Shown: positions 32,711 to 42,280, counted from the first letter of the stretch. The stretch: 64,000 nucleotides of DNA from Anaerosporobacter mobilis DSM 15930 (GCF_900142955.1 NZ_FRCP01000005.1:186001-250000), one strand, 5' to 3'. The notes: generated by a model not told the origin, from the letters alone. Made by a program: numbers and translations.

Positions 32711-34264
32711 TTACATTTGAGTTGAGAAGATATTCAGAACACTCTGGTAAATCTTAAGTCCCAATGGTCGATTTTTCCACTCTGCGTATGTTACCTCTTT
32801 ACACTGTTTTAAAGTCATGGTAAAGTCAGCTTTGATATCCCCAATTATCTTTTTATCTGACATGAAGACACCGCATTCATAATGAAGATAGAAACTTCTA
32901 TAATCCATATTAATGGTACCTACAACACCACAGTTTTCATTAATTATGGACTTTGCATGGATAAATCCAGGTGTATATTCATAGATCTTAATGCCATTCG
33001 CTAATAAGACACCATAATTGTAATTCGTAAGAATCTTAACATGCTTCTTATCCGGTATGAATGGTGTAATAATTCTAACATCAACACCGCTTCTCGCTGC
33101 CATAATAAGGGCAAGCTGCATATCTTCCTCAATAATAAGATATGGTGTCGAGATGTATAGGTAATCATTCGCATAATGTATGATTTGCTTATATATGTTT
33201 TCAATTGGATTACTCGGATTATTCACCGGTCCATCTGAGATAACGCAAGCAAAAGTCTGATTTGCCTCGAACTCGATAGTTGGTTTATAAATCGAATAAT
33301 CTAGATATTCTCCTGTACTAGCAACCTCCCACATCTGTAGAAATGTTACTGTCAGCCCCCATACTGCTTCACCAAATACTCGAACTGCAGTATCTTTCCA
33401 GACACCAAATCTCTCTATCAAATTCGCATATTCGTCAGCAATATTCATACCTCCAGTATAACCAATATTACCATCAATCACAACTATTTTCTGATGGGAA
33501 CGATAATTCATAAATAATTTGTCTGTATATTTGTGGATTGGATTAAATACACGTACTTGGATTCCTTCACTCTCAAGCATCTTACTAAAGTTCTTTGGTG
33601 TCCGAATCATAGCTCCAAAGTCATCATATAGGAACTTAACTTCAACGCCTGCTTTTATTTTTTCTAAAAGGATAGAATGTAGTTCATCCCACAAACCACC
33701 TTCGGCAACAATGAAGAAGTCAATAAGAATAAACTTCTTAGCATTACGAATATCATCAAACATTGCATCAAAAGTATCTTCACCCATTGGGTAATAAGTA
33801 ATACTATTATTTTTAAACATCGGAAAACCTTCTGACACCATATAATTGGAAACTCGTTCAATTTCTTTATAATCTTCGCGAATTTCTTTTAAAATTGCAT
33901 CATTAAACTCAAAAAAAGTATTACCTCTCTCAATTTTGGCTCTAATATTATTCGTTAACCGCTTATTAGCCGTGGACTTTCCCCATAGGGCGAACATAAC
34001 ATGGCCAGAAATCGGGAACAACAATACAATACATATCCACGCGATCTTAAAGGATGGACATCTATTGTCATTCATCAATGCTATAACTACTAGAAAACTC
34101 AATACTTCTAGTATTACATAAAAATATACAGTAAAACTTCTTAGCCAAAATGACAATCCTATAAGTACTGAGAATTGCATCACTACCAAAATACCGACCA
34201 ATCCACCTCGCAAAAAACCACTAAGGTGACTTTTACACTTCCCTTTAAGCTCATTAATCTTCAT
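32711..34264 (-). CDS. cls: Cardiolipin synthase (phospholipase D family)
   Basis: A 517-residue membrane enzyme that condenses two phosphatidylglycerols to cardiolipin. Two N-terminal membrane helices lie at about residues 18-38 and 42-62, then PLDNc_N-type WGKSTANKR, then two phospholipase D domains. The first catalytic motif is complete: HQKIVVIDGNIGYTGGMN. The second reads HAKSIINENCGVVGTIN: the HxK is kept, but Glu replaces the usual Asp and the loop is one residue shorter, so the second half-site is atypical. GGGAGATTAGAGT precedes ATG. Confidence 0.92.
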   Translation of the reverse strand: MKINELKGKCKSHLSGFLRGGLVGILVVMQFSVLIGLSFWLRSFTVYFYVILEVLSFLVVIALMNDNRCPSFKIAWICIVLLFPISGHVMFALWGKSTANKRLTNNIRAKIERGNTFFEFNDAILKEIREDYKEIERVSNYMVSEGFPMFKNNSITYYPMGEDTFDAMFDDIRNAKKFILIDFFIVAEGGLWDELHSILLEKIKAGVEVKFLYDDFGAMIRTPKNFSKMLESEGIQVRVFNPIHKYTDKLFMNYRSHQKIVVIDGNIGYTGGMNIADEYANLIERFGVWKDTAVRVFGEAVWGLTVTFLQMWEVASTGEYLDYSIYKPTIEFEANQTFACVISDGPVNNPSNPIENIYKQIIHYANDYLYISTPYLIIEEDMQLALIMAARSGVDVRIITPFIPDKKHVKILTNYNYGVLLANGIKIYEYTPGFIHAKSIINENCGVVGTINMDYRSFYLHYECGVFMSDKKIIGDIKADFTMTLKQCKEVTYAEWKNRPLGLKIYQSVLNIFSTQM

Positions 34265-34465
34265 ACTCTAATCTCCCACCGTTTATGCAGATATTGTAAT
34301 CCACTATCATACTTGTAATGTAAGCTTTGATACTGTACAATCGAAGCCTAATTTAGTATGATTGTAATAATAAAACAAATATCAAATCGTAACTATATAA
34401 TATCCCCTATAATTATATAACTAATCGCTTATTACATCCTTTTGTTTTATCTATTTGTTATTCAC

Positions 34466-35398
34466 CTATTTTCTATTCTTTTTAGTACGCTGCTTTTTAT
34501 TATTTTTCTTAATTTCTCTTTTATCATGCAAATACGCTCGTACATCTGTTAACATATATTCATTATTTGTCGATTTCATATTAGGGAATGCCTTCAATAA
34601 ACGACGTTGAATAATATGTATATGATCGGAATGTGTTGCGTACTTTTCTTTCCATGAACGTATCTTTTCTTCAATGTCATTATAACGTCCACTATGATCT
34701 ATACTACCCTTTGTCTCCTCCATGCGTATTCGTATGTTTTCTAGGAATTCTGCAATATTACCACCTTCAAGCTTTTTACGCAATTCTTCTTTTGATGCAT
34801 ATAATTTACTTTTTTCCATATAAGTCGCAAATTCTTCCCTTAGTTTACGCATATTTGTAAGTTTTTGATTCAGTTTTAAAGTAGAAATAACTGTGGAAAC
34901 TAAGTCCACTAATATTATCACCATCATTAGGATGGCAAGAATTTCACCAATCCTTCGTGGAATCCTATGTATCAATGAATTCGATAATGGTTTTAGGAAT
35001 ATGGTCATAAGTACGGATAACATTCCCCAGAACAAAGATACGATAGGACATATCCTTCCTTGTAAATTATATCGATAATTACTATAATCCCACCACTTAG
35101 CATTGAATATTTTCTCCATAACATAAGAGGTCGTGAACTCTAGTATGGTCGCTAGTATCATACCACCTAGAAAAACCAATAACAAATTCTTAGATACGGG
35201 ATCTAGAATAATACATATTAACACAGCACCTGCACCATAGATAGGAATTATAGGTCCATTTAAGAACCCACGATTGACAAGAGATTTTCGTTTGACAGAC
35301 ACCAAACAAGATTCATATACCCAACCAAATAAACTATACAATAAAAATGTATAGAATATATAATAGAAATCAAAGCCAAAAACATTAATACTAAACAT
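34466..35398 (-). CDS. CmpB-type putative ABC-transporter-like membrane protein
   Basis: A 310-residue protein. Its N-terminal 190 residues hold about five or six membrane helices (LLYSLFGWVYES, PIIPIYGAGAVLICIIL, FLGGMILATILEFTTSYVME and others). The motifs GWVYES, NRGFLNGP, PIYG, EFTTSYVMEKIF and WWDYS match the PF06541 'putative ABC-transporter type IV' (CmpB) family, common in Clostridia. The family name rests on weak evidence; no ATPase partner is adjacent. The C-terminal 115 residues are charged and coiled, ending in a very basic tail (KKNNKKQRTKKNRK) that could bind nucleic acid or acidic lipids. Function unknown. Confidence 0.8.
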   Translation of the reverse strand: MFSINVFGFDFYYIFYTFLLYSLFGWVYESCLVSVKRKSLVNRGFLNGPIIPIYGAGAVLICIILDPVSKNLLLVFLGGMILATILEFTTSYVMEKIFNAKWWDYSNYRYNLQGRICPIVSLFWGMLSVLMTIFLKPLSNSLIHRIPRRIGEILAILMMVIILVDLVSTVISTLKLNQKLTNMRKLREEFATYMEKSKLYASKEELRKKLEGGNIAEFLENIRIRMEETKGSIDHSGRYNDIEEKIRSWKEKYATHSDHIHIIQRRLLKAFPNMKSTNNEYMLTDVRAYLHDKREIKKNNKKQRTKKNRK

Positions 35399-35606
35399 AG
35401 TCTTTCCTCTTTCCTGTAAAATAATAGCTTTATAACATATAAAATTATTTTAACATAAATTGCATAAAAATCCTAGTAGGATAACTATCCTCCTTGTTCC
35501 CTTAATACGCTCTTTGTTCTTGCTTGCTATAAATATAAAACCTTGTTATAATCTTCTAAAGACAAATTATGCTTCTAACGTTATTAATATAGAAAGAGGA
35601 TGACCT

Positions 35607-36779
35607 ATGATAACAATTGAGAAAAAACTATCTACCTCATCTGTTTATTCATTCCATAACCAGATACCTTATGAAGATATGGTATTCTTCGACATTGAAA
35701 CAACTGGATTTTCACCTAACAATACGATACTATACTTAATTGGTTGTGCTTACTATCGTGATAATTCTTGGAATTTAATTCAGTGGTTTGCAGATGACAA
35801 TACAAGTGAAAAACAGATTCTTCATTCCTTCTTTGCTTTCATTTTAGATTATAAAGTATTAATCCACTTTAATGGCGAGGGGTTTGATATTCCATACATC
35901 CAGAAGAAATGTGCAAAGATTGGACTTGACTATACCTTTGATAATATAACAAGTTATGATATATATAAGAAATTATTACCTTATAAGAAATTGTTTAAGT
36001 TAGAGAATTTTAAGCAAAAAACTATTGAGCAGTTCTTGCGAATCCCAAGAAATGATACTTTCTCAGGTGGTGAATTAATTCAAGTATATGCTAATTTCCT
36101 TGGTATGAAGAAACTAGAACAACTAAAAAATCGAAATCATGAAGTGTCACCTGTTAAGAATCTCGAAGCTCGTATACAATATAACAATAATGGTACAACC
36201 TCAGCATCTGATTCATCTGTATTCCTTCAACAACTTCTTCTACATAACGAAGAAGATGTGCAAGGTATGTTACCACTAACGCAGATTCTTGCATATCGCG
36301 ACCTATTTACTGACTGTTATCTAAACATTAATGCCTCCATAGAAAAAGACCAACTAGTGATCCATTTCACTCTCTTATCGGCACTTCCTCAAGGTGTTAG
36401 TTACGGTACTGATTCCCTTTATTTTAGTGCATATGGTGACCAAGCCATATTAAAAATTGAACTTTACCAAAACGAACTGAAATTTTTCTATGATAATTAC
36501 AAGGACTACTATTATCTTCCAAAGGAAGATACTGCCATTCACAAAAGTGTTGCCTTCTACGTTGATAAGAACTTTCGAACTCGTGCCAAAGCAGCTAATT
36601 GCTACAGTAAGAAAACAGGACGCTTCGTACCTCAATATGAAGAACTCTATACCCCTCACTTTAAGATTGATTATAATGACAAGTTCTCTTACGTAGAAGT
36701 TACGGATGAATTTTTGCAAGATTCAGAAAAAATATGTTCATATGTTTCCCATATTCTAAGACAACTGTTAAAATTATAA
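35607..36779 (+). CDS. YprB-type ribonuclease H-like exonuclease
   Basis: A 390-residue protein. An RNase H-like DEDD exonuclease domain (about residues 24-215) has the DxE motif FFDIETTGFSP (Asp/Glu near 29-31), HFNGEGFDIPYIQ with the second Asp, and LHNEEDVQGM with the third acidic residue. This is the YprB/RNase_H_2 family. The C-terminal part (from about 220) is a beta-rich domain with no recognised family. It probably trims single-stranded DNA or RNA in the cytosol. In B. subtilis yprB lies next to the helicase gene yprA; no such helicase is here. It has its own AGAGGATGACCT ribosome site and a terminator. Confidence 0.88.
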   Translation: MITIEKKLSTSSVYSFHNQIPYEDMVFFDIETTGFSPNNTILYLIGCAYYRDNSWNLIQWFADDNTSEKQILHSFFAFILDYKVLIHFNGEGFDIPYIQKKCAKIGLDYTFDNITSYDIYKKLLPYKKLFKLENFKQKTIEQFLRIPRNDTFSGGELIQVYANFLGMKKLEQLKNRNHEVSPVKNLEARIQYNNNGTTSASDSSVFLQQLLLHNEEDVQGMLPLTQILAYRDLFTDCYLNINASIEKDQLVIHFTLLSALPQGVSYGTDSLYFSAYGDQAILKIELYQNELKFFYDNYKDYYYLPKEDTAIHKSVAFYVDKNFRTRAKAANCYSKKTGRFVPQYEELYTPHFKIDYNDKFSYVEVTDEFLQDSEKICSYVSHILRQLLKL

Positions 36780-36794
36780 TACTACTTATCTATC

Positions 36795-36840
36795 AAAAAA
36801 GACTCTATTCTTAATCTCTAAGAAAAGAGTCTTTTTCTTT
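36795..36840 (+). terminator. Intrinsic terminator after the YprB-type gene
   Basis: AAAAAAGACTCT (36795-36806) pairs with AGAGTCTTTTT (36826-36836), followed by more T. Confidence 0.85.
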
Positions 36841-36884
36841 AGTTAATACCCGCTACGTCAGGTACCATTTAGAGTATACCATGC

Positions 36885-36929
36885 AAAAAAACCCCTACAA
36901 CCATTGATATATCAAGGTTATAAGGGTTT
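36885..36929 (-). terminator. Intrinsic terminator after rpmF
   Basis: On the minus strand AAACCC...AACC pairs with GGTT...GGGTTT around a small loop, ending in a run of seven T. It starts 6 bases after the rpmF stop. Confidence 0.85.
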
Positions 36930-36935
36930 AAGAAA

Positions 36936-37115
36936 TTATTCTGCAGAGATAATCTCTTTTTTGTTATATGAACCGCAAGCTTTACAAACTCTGTGTGGCA
37001 TCATTAATTCTCCACATTTGCTGCATTTAACTAAATTTGGAGCAGTCATTTTCCAGTTTGCTCTACGGCTGTCTCTTCTTGCTTTTGAAGATTTATTCTT
37101 TGGACAGATAGACAT
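36936..37115 (-). CDS. rpmF: 50S ribosomal protein L32
   Basis: A 59-residue ribosomal protein reading MSICPKNKSSKARRDSRRAN at its start. It has a zinc ribbon CSKC (residues 31-34) and CKAC (44-47), so it is the zinc-binding (C+) form. AAGGAGGTGTACTC is a near-perfect ribosome site. It follows DUF177 by 42 bases, the conserved yceD-rpmF order that in many bacteria leads into fatty-acid genes; here a terminator follows instead and no plsX or fabH is present. The gene is short and easily missed, but the match is clear. Confidence 0.97.
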   Translation of the reverse strand: MSICPKNKSSKARRDSRRANWKMTAPNLVKCSKCGELMMPHRVCKACGSYNKKEIISAE

Positions 37116-37157
37116 GAGTACACCTCCTTAAAAATATAACTGATTTACTACAATCAA

Positions 37158-37679
37158 TTACTTTGAATTATTGAAGATATCAAGGATAGCTGACATTCTT
37201 GGGTCTAAGCTCGTGCTTACGCAATTGCAAGTCCCCTTATTAAGATTCTTACCGCATACATTGCAAATTCCTTTGCAATCATCGGAACAAACAACTTTCA
37301 TAGGAAAGTCGATTAGAATCTCACCATAGACAAGTTTGTCTACATCTAAATCATATCCATTAATATAATTCATTTCATCTAGTTCCTCGATACGTTCTTC
37401 CTCTGTCTTTCCAAAATCAATTTCTTTTGATATGGAGATATCTAGAGTAGTCTCAACGTCTTCGAGACATCTGCTACAAGGAATCATAAGTACAATTATT
37501 GTGCTTCCTTCGATTAATAACTTCTTCTTACCAAGGTTGGTAATTGTAAGTTCAAGCGGGTTCTTCACTTTAAATTCGTATGTTTCTCGTCGTAGCCTGA
37601 AGTTCTCCAACTCAATTGGAGCTGTTATTCTTTCGACTTTGTCAGGAACTAACATAATCTCTGATAAATTAATGATCAT
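37158..37679 (-). CDS. DUF177 (YceD) family protein
   Basis: A 173-residue protein with an ATAGGAGATAACT ribosome site. The central CSRCLEDVETTLDI motif and the C-terminal cysteine cluster (CSDDCKGICNVCGKNLN, then CNC) mark the YceD/DUF177 family, probably metal-binding. YceD is linked to 23S rRNA accumulation in E. coli and plants, and its gene is almost always next to rpmF, as here. The acidic LDEMNYINGYDLDVDKLVYGEILIDFP segment is also typical. The molecular role is not settled. Confidence 0.92.
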   Translation of the reverse strand: MIINLSEIMLVPDKVERITAPIELENFRLRRETYEFKVKNPLELTITNLGKKKLLIEGSTIIVLMIPCSRCLEDVETTLDISISKEIDFGKTEEERIEELDEMNYINGYDLDVDKLVYGEILIDFPMKVVCSDDCKGICNVCGKNLNKGTCNCVSTSLDPRMSAILDIFNNSK

Positions 37680-37996
37680 AGTTATCTCCTATCTGTGAAC
37701 CAGACTTCTCTCACGCTTCATGACACGTTCATGTTTGGGTTATCAACATTATCGCACATCATTAATAAAAAGCGTGAAAACACTTTGTTTCACACCCTTA
37801 ATATTATACATACTATACCATACTTTGTCAACCTTTAATTTGTCGATTTGTACAGTTGTATGTACTATAATTGCTTCTCTTAATAAGGCAATTATAATAA
37901 TTAAAAGACTGCGCACATCATATACAGAAGGTTTACAAGATGTAATTTCTATTCTCATGTATCCGCCGTGGCAGTCCTGAATACTTATATAACGAA
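37680..37996. other. Gap between ackA and DUF177
   Basis: 317 bases holding the ackA terminator (37767-37793) and, between it and 37680, the expected promoter of DUF177-rpmF. A 69-codon minus-strand frame (37749-37958) runs through the terminator hairpin and has only a weak GGCGG ahead of its ATG, so it is not called. A small inverted repeat, CATGACACGTTCATG, lies at about 37722. Confidence 0.5.
37767..37793 (-). terminator. Intrinsic terminator after ackA
   Basis: On the minus strand GTGAAAC (37793-37787) pairs with GTTTTCAC (37781-37774, one bulge), followed by GCTTTTT. Confidence 0.75.
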
Positions 37997-39187
37997 TTAG
38001 ATTAGGGCTACTGTTTCTCTTGCAATTGCAAGTTCTTCGTTAGTAGGAATAATAGCAACTTTAACTTTAGAATCTGGAGTAGAGATTAAGATGTCATCGC
38101 CTCTCTTACTATTATTTTCTTTATCTAAAGTAACTCCAAGGTATCCTAAATAACTAACTACAGCAGCACGAACTAAATCGTCATTCTCACCAATACCAGC
38201 TGTGAAAGCAATTGCATCCACACCATTCATAGCTGCAACATATGCACCGATATATTTTGCTACACGGTATGAGAATACAGCAAGAGCTTGAGTTGCAAGA
38301 ACATTACCTTCTTCCGAAGCCGTTGTTAAATCTCTAAAATCACTTGATAATCCACCTGATAAACCTTGAACTCCTGATTCTTTGTTTAGAATTGTCATGA
38401 TTTCAGATATGTTTTTACCTTCTTTATTAGCAATGAATTCTATGATTGCTGGATCAAGATCACCACTACGAGTTCCCATTAAAAGACCTTCTAATGGAGT
38501 GAGCCCCATACTAGTATCTATTGATTTACCATTTAACACAGCAGAAACACTTGCTCCGTTTCCTAAGTGACAAACGATAATCTTAGAATTGTTGATGTCT
38601 AATCCTACGAATTCAGCCATTCTCTTTGATACGAAGCTATGACTAGTTCCGTGGAAACCGTATCTTCTGATTTTATATTTATCATAGTACTCTGAAGGAA
38701 GACCATATAAATATGCTTTTGCTGGCATTGTTTGATGGAACGCTGTATCGAATACGGCTACCATTGGTACGTTTGGCATAAGTGCTTTACAAGCGTTGAT
38801 ACCGATTAGATTTGCTGGATTGTGTAATGGTGCAAGATCATTACATTCTTCAATCGCTTTTACAACTTCATCATTGATTACTACTGAATGTGCGAACTTT
38901 TCACCACCATGTACAACTCTGTGACCTACTGCACCAATTTCATCAAGGGATTTGATAACACCATTTTCTGGATCAATAAGTGCATCTAAAACCATCTTGA
39001 TTGCAGTTTCATGCGTTTCCATTGTAACTTCTTTTTCTACTTTTGCACCAGTATTTGATTTGTACTTGAATTTTCCATCGATTCCGATTCTTTCGCAGAT
39101 TCCCGAAGCTAATGCCTTTTCTGAGTCTGCGTTAATTAATTGATATTTTAAAGATGAACTTCCACAATTGATAACTAATACGTTCAT
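37997..39187 (-). CDS. ackA: Acetate kinase
   Basis: A 396-residue cytosolic kinase making acetate and ATP from acetyl phosphate. The two acetokinase signatures are present: MNVLVINCGSSSLKYQL at the N-terminus and FDTAFHQTMPAKAYLYGLP near residue 180. GHRVVHGGEKF, HLGNGAS and TAGIGENDDLVR mark the ASKHA nucleotide- and substrate-binding loops. GGAGGTTTTT precedes ATG. It follows pta by 130 bases and completes the acetyl-CoA to acetate route, the main ATP-yielding end of fermentation in these organisms. Confidence 0.98.
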   Translation of the reverse strand: MNVLVINCGSSSLKYQLINADSEKALASGICERIGIDGKFKYKSNTGAKVEKEVTMETHETAIKMVLDALIDPENGVIKSLDEIGAVGHRVVHGGEKFAHSVVINDEVVKAIEECNDLAPLHNPANLIGINACKALMPNVPMVAVFDTAFHQTMPAKAYLYGLPSEYYDKYKIRRYGFHGTSHSFVSKRMAEFVGLDINNSKIIVCHLGNGASVSAVLNGKSIDTSMGLTPLEGLLMGTRSGDLDPAIIEFIANKEGKNISEIMTILNKESGVQGLSGGLSSDFRDLTTASEEGNVLATQALAVFSYRVAKYIGAYVAAMNGVDAIAFTAGIGENDDLVRAAVVSYLGYLGVTLDKENNSKRGDDILISTPDSKVKVAIIPTNEELAIARETVALI

Positions 39188-39317
39188 AAAAACCTCCTGT
39201 TATAATAGTATATCTAATACTATTACCCTTTTCTGTATGTTCTAATCATGAGATAGTCGCACCAAACAAAATAATTACATGCTCGGTGCGACATTAATTT
39301 ATAAGCTAATTGCTATA

Positions 39318-40316
39318 TTATTTTGTTGCTGCTGCTTGCACTGCAGTAATTGCTATAACACCTACGATATCATCTGCACAACATCCTCTTGATAAATCGT
39401 TAACTGGTCTTGCAATACCTTGTGTAATTGGTCCATAAGCTTCGGCTTTTGCTAAACGTTGTACTAATTTGTAACCGATATTTCCTGCATCTAAGTCAGG
39501 GAATACTAATACGTTTGCTTTACCAGCAATTTCGCTTTCTGGAGCTTTTGAAGCACCTACACTAGGAACTATTGCTGCATCAGCTTGAAGCTCACCGTCA
39601 ATTTTGATTTCTGGATATAGTTCTTTAGCAATCTTAGTAGCTTCAACTACTTTATCAACATCAGCATGTTTTGCACTACCTTTTGTTGAGTGTGACAACA
39701 TAGCTACGATTGGTTCTTCCTCAACTAATAATTCGAAACTCTTAGCTGATGAACTTGCGATTGCCGCTAATTCTTCTGCGTTAGGATTTTGATTTAATCC
39801 TGCATCTGAGAATATGAATGTTCCGTTCGCACCATATTCACAATTTGGTACAACCATTAAGAAAAATGCTGATACGAGTTTCGTACCTGGAGCTGTCTTA
39901 AGAATTTGTAATGAAGGTCTTAATACATCTGCTGTTGCATGACATGCACCTGCAACCATACCGTCTGCATCCCCTGCTTTAACCATAGTTACACCATAGA
40001 ATAAATAATCTTTTGTTAAAAGTTCTTCTGCCTTCTCTGGAGTCATTCCTTTATTCTTACGAAGCTCTACAAGTAAATCTATGTATGCATTCAATTTATC
40101 AGATTTCATTGGATCTACAATAGTAGCTTTAGAGATATCAAGTCCATCTGCACCTTTTTCAATTTCTTCTTTGTTACCTACTAAAACTAAATCAGCAATT
40201 CCTTCTGCTAAGATTTTAGAAGCAGCTTCTAACGTTCTTCTGTCGTTAGTTTCTGGTAATACAATTGTCATCTTGTTTTGTTTTGCTCTTTCCTTAATAG
40301 CATCGATAAATCCCAC
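39318..40316 (-). CDS. pta: Phosphate acetyltransferase
   Basis: A 332-residue enzyme converting acetyl-CoA and phosphate to acetyl phosphate. The start is GTG at 40316: AAAGGAG lies eight bases ahead and the protein then begins MGFIDAIKERAKQNKM. Family motifs include PETNDRRTLEAASKI, MVAGACHATADVLRPSLQI and NVLVFPDLDAGNIGYKL. It is the short form, without the N-terminal DRTGG/CobB-like domains of E. coli Pta. It forms an operon with ackA under a near-consensus promoter. Confidence 0.97.
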   Translation of the reverse strand: MGFIDAIKERAKQNKMTIVLPETNDRRTLEAASKILAEGIADLVLVGNKEEIEKGADGLDISKATIVDPMKSDKLNAYIDLLVELRKNKGMTPEKAEELLTKDYLFYGVTMVKAGDADGMVAGACHATADVLRPSLQILKTAPGTKLVSAFFLMVVPNCEYGANGTFIFSDAGLNQNPNAEELAAIASSSAKSFELLVEEEPIVAMLSHSTKGSAKHADVDKVVEATKIAKELYPEIKIDGELQADAAIVPSVGASKAPESEIAGKANVLVFPDLDAGNIGYKLVQRLAKAEAYGPITQGIARPVNDLSRGCCADDIVGVIAITAVQAAATK

Positions 40317-40375
40317 GATTTTATCTCCTTTCGTATTTGGCAATAGACCGCACATGCTATGCTTATTGTCTTAAT

Positions 40376-40414
40376 CTTGTATACATTATACTCTATATGT
40401 TTATTGTATACAAG
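40376..40414 (-). promoter_or_regulatory. pta-ackA promoter with overlapping inverted repeat
   Basis: On the minus strand TTGTAT (40413-40408), a 17-base spacer and a perfect TATAAT (40390-40385). The arms CTTGTATAC (40376-40384) and GTATACAAG (40406-40414) form a 9-base inverted repeat. One arm covers the -35 and the other abuts the -10, an arrangement suited to a repressor. Confidence 0.75.
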
Positions 40415-40530
40415 CACTTTTTTAAATACAATTTATATCCCATAAACAATGTATATCCATTAATATACTTATTACATCATCTTTTGCTAATATAATCTCA
40501 TTATTATACAACAATCTCGTTTTATTACAA

Positions 40531-41403
40531 TTATTTATTATTATTTACATATCCAATAACTTGTCCCATGCGCATCATTGTTTCATAACCACTCTTTGTA
40601 TTAATTAACAGTTCATTATCTATTTTTACTTTATGGGAATCTAATAATAGTACAATGCTAGAACCTCCGAACTCAAATCTACCCTTTTCCTGTCCTTTCG
40701 TAACTTCTAACTCTTGGTGATAATTTGAGATCTTACCAACCATAAGAGCTCCTACTTCCATCTGAATAATATCTCCAAACTTCTGTGTCTTTATTACCGT
40801 ATACTCTCTGGAATTTTCTTTATAGATTTTTACGTAGTCGTTGGCAATAGGATTAACCGTATGAAGAATACCCTTAATATGGATATTCTTACCTTTGCAT
40901 CCATCGACAGGGTAACAATATCTATGATAATCATCAACTGTAAGTCTTACGATAACAAGGTATCCACCTCGATATTGTTTTGCTAATTCTTTATTACGCA
41001 GAAGACTTGTTACCGTATAGTTACTATTTTTAATAGTAACTACTAACTTGTCCGATACCTGGTAGACACTTACTTTTCCATCTGATGGTGATATTATTGT
41101 ATCTTCGCTATCATCAATTGGTCTCTTTTCCTTCTTAATTTGCCTCATGAAGAATTCATTATACGAATTGTAATATTGATCTACGTAATCCTCCAAATCA
41201 ATCCCATTATTCTTAATAAATGATGGAATCAGTAATGTAGATAACCTAGAATTCAACACCAATCCACCTACTTTTGAAATAATAGGATTTACAAACAGCT
41301 TCATAATTCCTCTTCCAACAGGACTGGTATAGATTTCACGTAATAAAAGATCTTGCTTCGTTTCTTTCTCAACTTTATTTCCTTCTAAATCAATATATTT
41401 CAT
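40531..41403 (-). CDS. psd: Phosphatidylserine decarboxylase proenzyme
   Basis: A 290-residue membrane-associated enzyme converting phosphatidylserine to phosphatidylethanolamine. The autocleavage motif that generates the pyruvoyl group is GGSS in RFEFGGSSIVLLLDSHKV (about residues 248-265), the variant seen in many Clostridia in place of LGST. The other conserved sites are SPSDGKVSVY, TVDDYHRYCYPVDG with the catalytic His, and ILHTVNPIAND. The ATAGGAGACACGT ribosome site is strong. It lies downstream of pssA, its substrate producer, but after a terminator. Confidence 0.96.
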   Translation of the reverse strand: MKYIDLEGNKVEKETKQDLLLREIYTSPVGRGIMKLFVNPIISKVGGLVLNSRLSTLLIPSFIKNNGIDLEDYVDQYYNSYNEFFMRQIKKEKRPIDDSEDTIISPSDGKVSVYQVSDKLVVTIKNSNYTVTSLLRNKELAKQYRGGYLVIVRLTVDDYHRYCYPVDGCKGKNIHIKGILHTVNPIANDYVKIYKENSREYTVIKTQKFGDIIQMEVGALMVGKISNYHQELEVTKGQEKGRFEFGGSSIVLLLDSHKVKIDNELLINTKSGYETMMRMGQVIGYVNNNK

Positions 41404-41540
41404 ACGTGTCTCCTATCCCTTCTTTAATATTTCCATATCTTTCTTCTACTATCTTATACTATTATATTAATCTTGTAAAATACAAAATCACTTTATATTA
41501 TACGTATTTTATTATTTACCGATATTTAGTCTTCTATAAA

Positions 41541-41583
41541 AAAGATTCGTAGATTTGTGAATACACACATACTACGAATCTTT
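41541..41583 (-). terminator. Intrinsic terminator after pssA
   Basis: A perfect 12-base inverted repeat (AAAGATTCGTAG and its complement) with a run of six T on the minus strand, between pssA and psd. Confidence 0.9.
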
Positions 41584-41608
41584 AATTTGTCATTATATTA
41601 TCTTCGTT

Positions 41609-42232
41609 CTAAAGTAATTCCAATACTTTTAGAAAAATTACAGTTGCGAAGGCAATCATAATAATAGACTCTGATTTACCTGGTTTTTTAACTTTAATAT
41701 TAAGTAAGAATAACATAGCAATAACCAAGATAACCACTTCTAAAACCGGCAAGAATGTAAATTGGTTACGGAATAAGTATAAAAAAGGTAAGAGAATTGC
41801 AACACTTGTAACAGGAAGTCCTTGATATTGTTTACGATTCTCACAGGTCTCTTCTTGACGTTTTTCTTCCATTACGTTGAAGAAGCCCAATCGTATAACA
41901 GCTGCTAGCACATATAGGATAATACATAAATTCCCCAACACTCCTGTTGCTCCAAAGGAATATACTATAATTGCCGGAAAAGCACCAAAGCAGATTAAAT
42001 CGCACAGGGAATCAATCTGAATCCCAAAGCGTTTTTCATCATCCGTTCTGTCCATAGCTCTTGCGATCTTCCCATCAAACATATCACATAATCCCGATAT
42101 CATAAGGCATACGAAAGCAATTTTGTGGTTATCATTCAAGGCTTGTGTCATTCCATATATGGAAAAGGCTAAACCTATATATGTTAAAACTACTGAAAAA
42201 TTATAAAATCCTATCATTCTCTTTTCTCTCAT
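41609..42232 (-). CDS. pssA: CDP-diacylglycerol-serine O-phosphatidyltransferase
   Basis: A 207-residue integral membrane enzyme making phosphatidylserine from CDP-diacylglycerol and serine. The CDP-alcohol phosphotransferase motif DGx2AR...Gx3Dx3D is present as DGKIAR, then G in RFGIQIDSLCD. The spacer between AR and G is 11 residues rather than the usual 8, a form I associate with clostridial PssA. About six membrane helices span the protein. It is co-directional with the upstream flippase-like and PAP2 genes and has a terminator after it, so those three form the unit and psd is separate. Confidence 0.93.
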   Translation of the reverse strand: MREKRMIGFYNFSVVLTYIGLAFSIYGMTQALNDNHKIAFVCLMISGLCDMFDGKIARAMDRTDDEKRFGIQIDSLCDLICFGAFPAIIVYSFGATGVLGNLCIILYVLAAVIRLGFFNVMEEKRQEETCENRKQYQGLPVTSVAILLPFLYLFRNQFTFLPVLEVVILVIAMLFLLNIKVKKPGKSESIIMIAFATVIFLKVLELL

Positions 42233-42280
42233 CTTGAAATCCTTCCCTCTTTAAAACTTATCATTATAATTCGCCATTTT

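Noticed and set aside
36904..37131. 75-codon plus-strand frame
   Set aside because: It is antisense to rpmF, which reads as a complete L32 with zinc-ribbon cysteines and a perfect ribosome site.
37749..37958. 69-codon minus-strand frame between ackA and DUF177
   Set aside because: Its 3' part is the ackA terminator hairpin and T-run, and the start context is weak.
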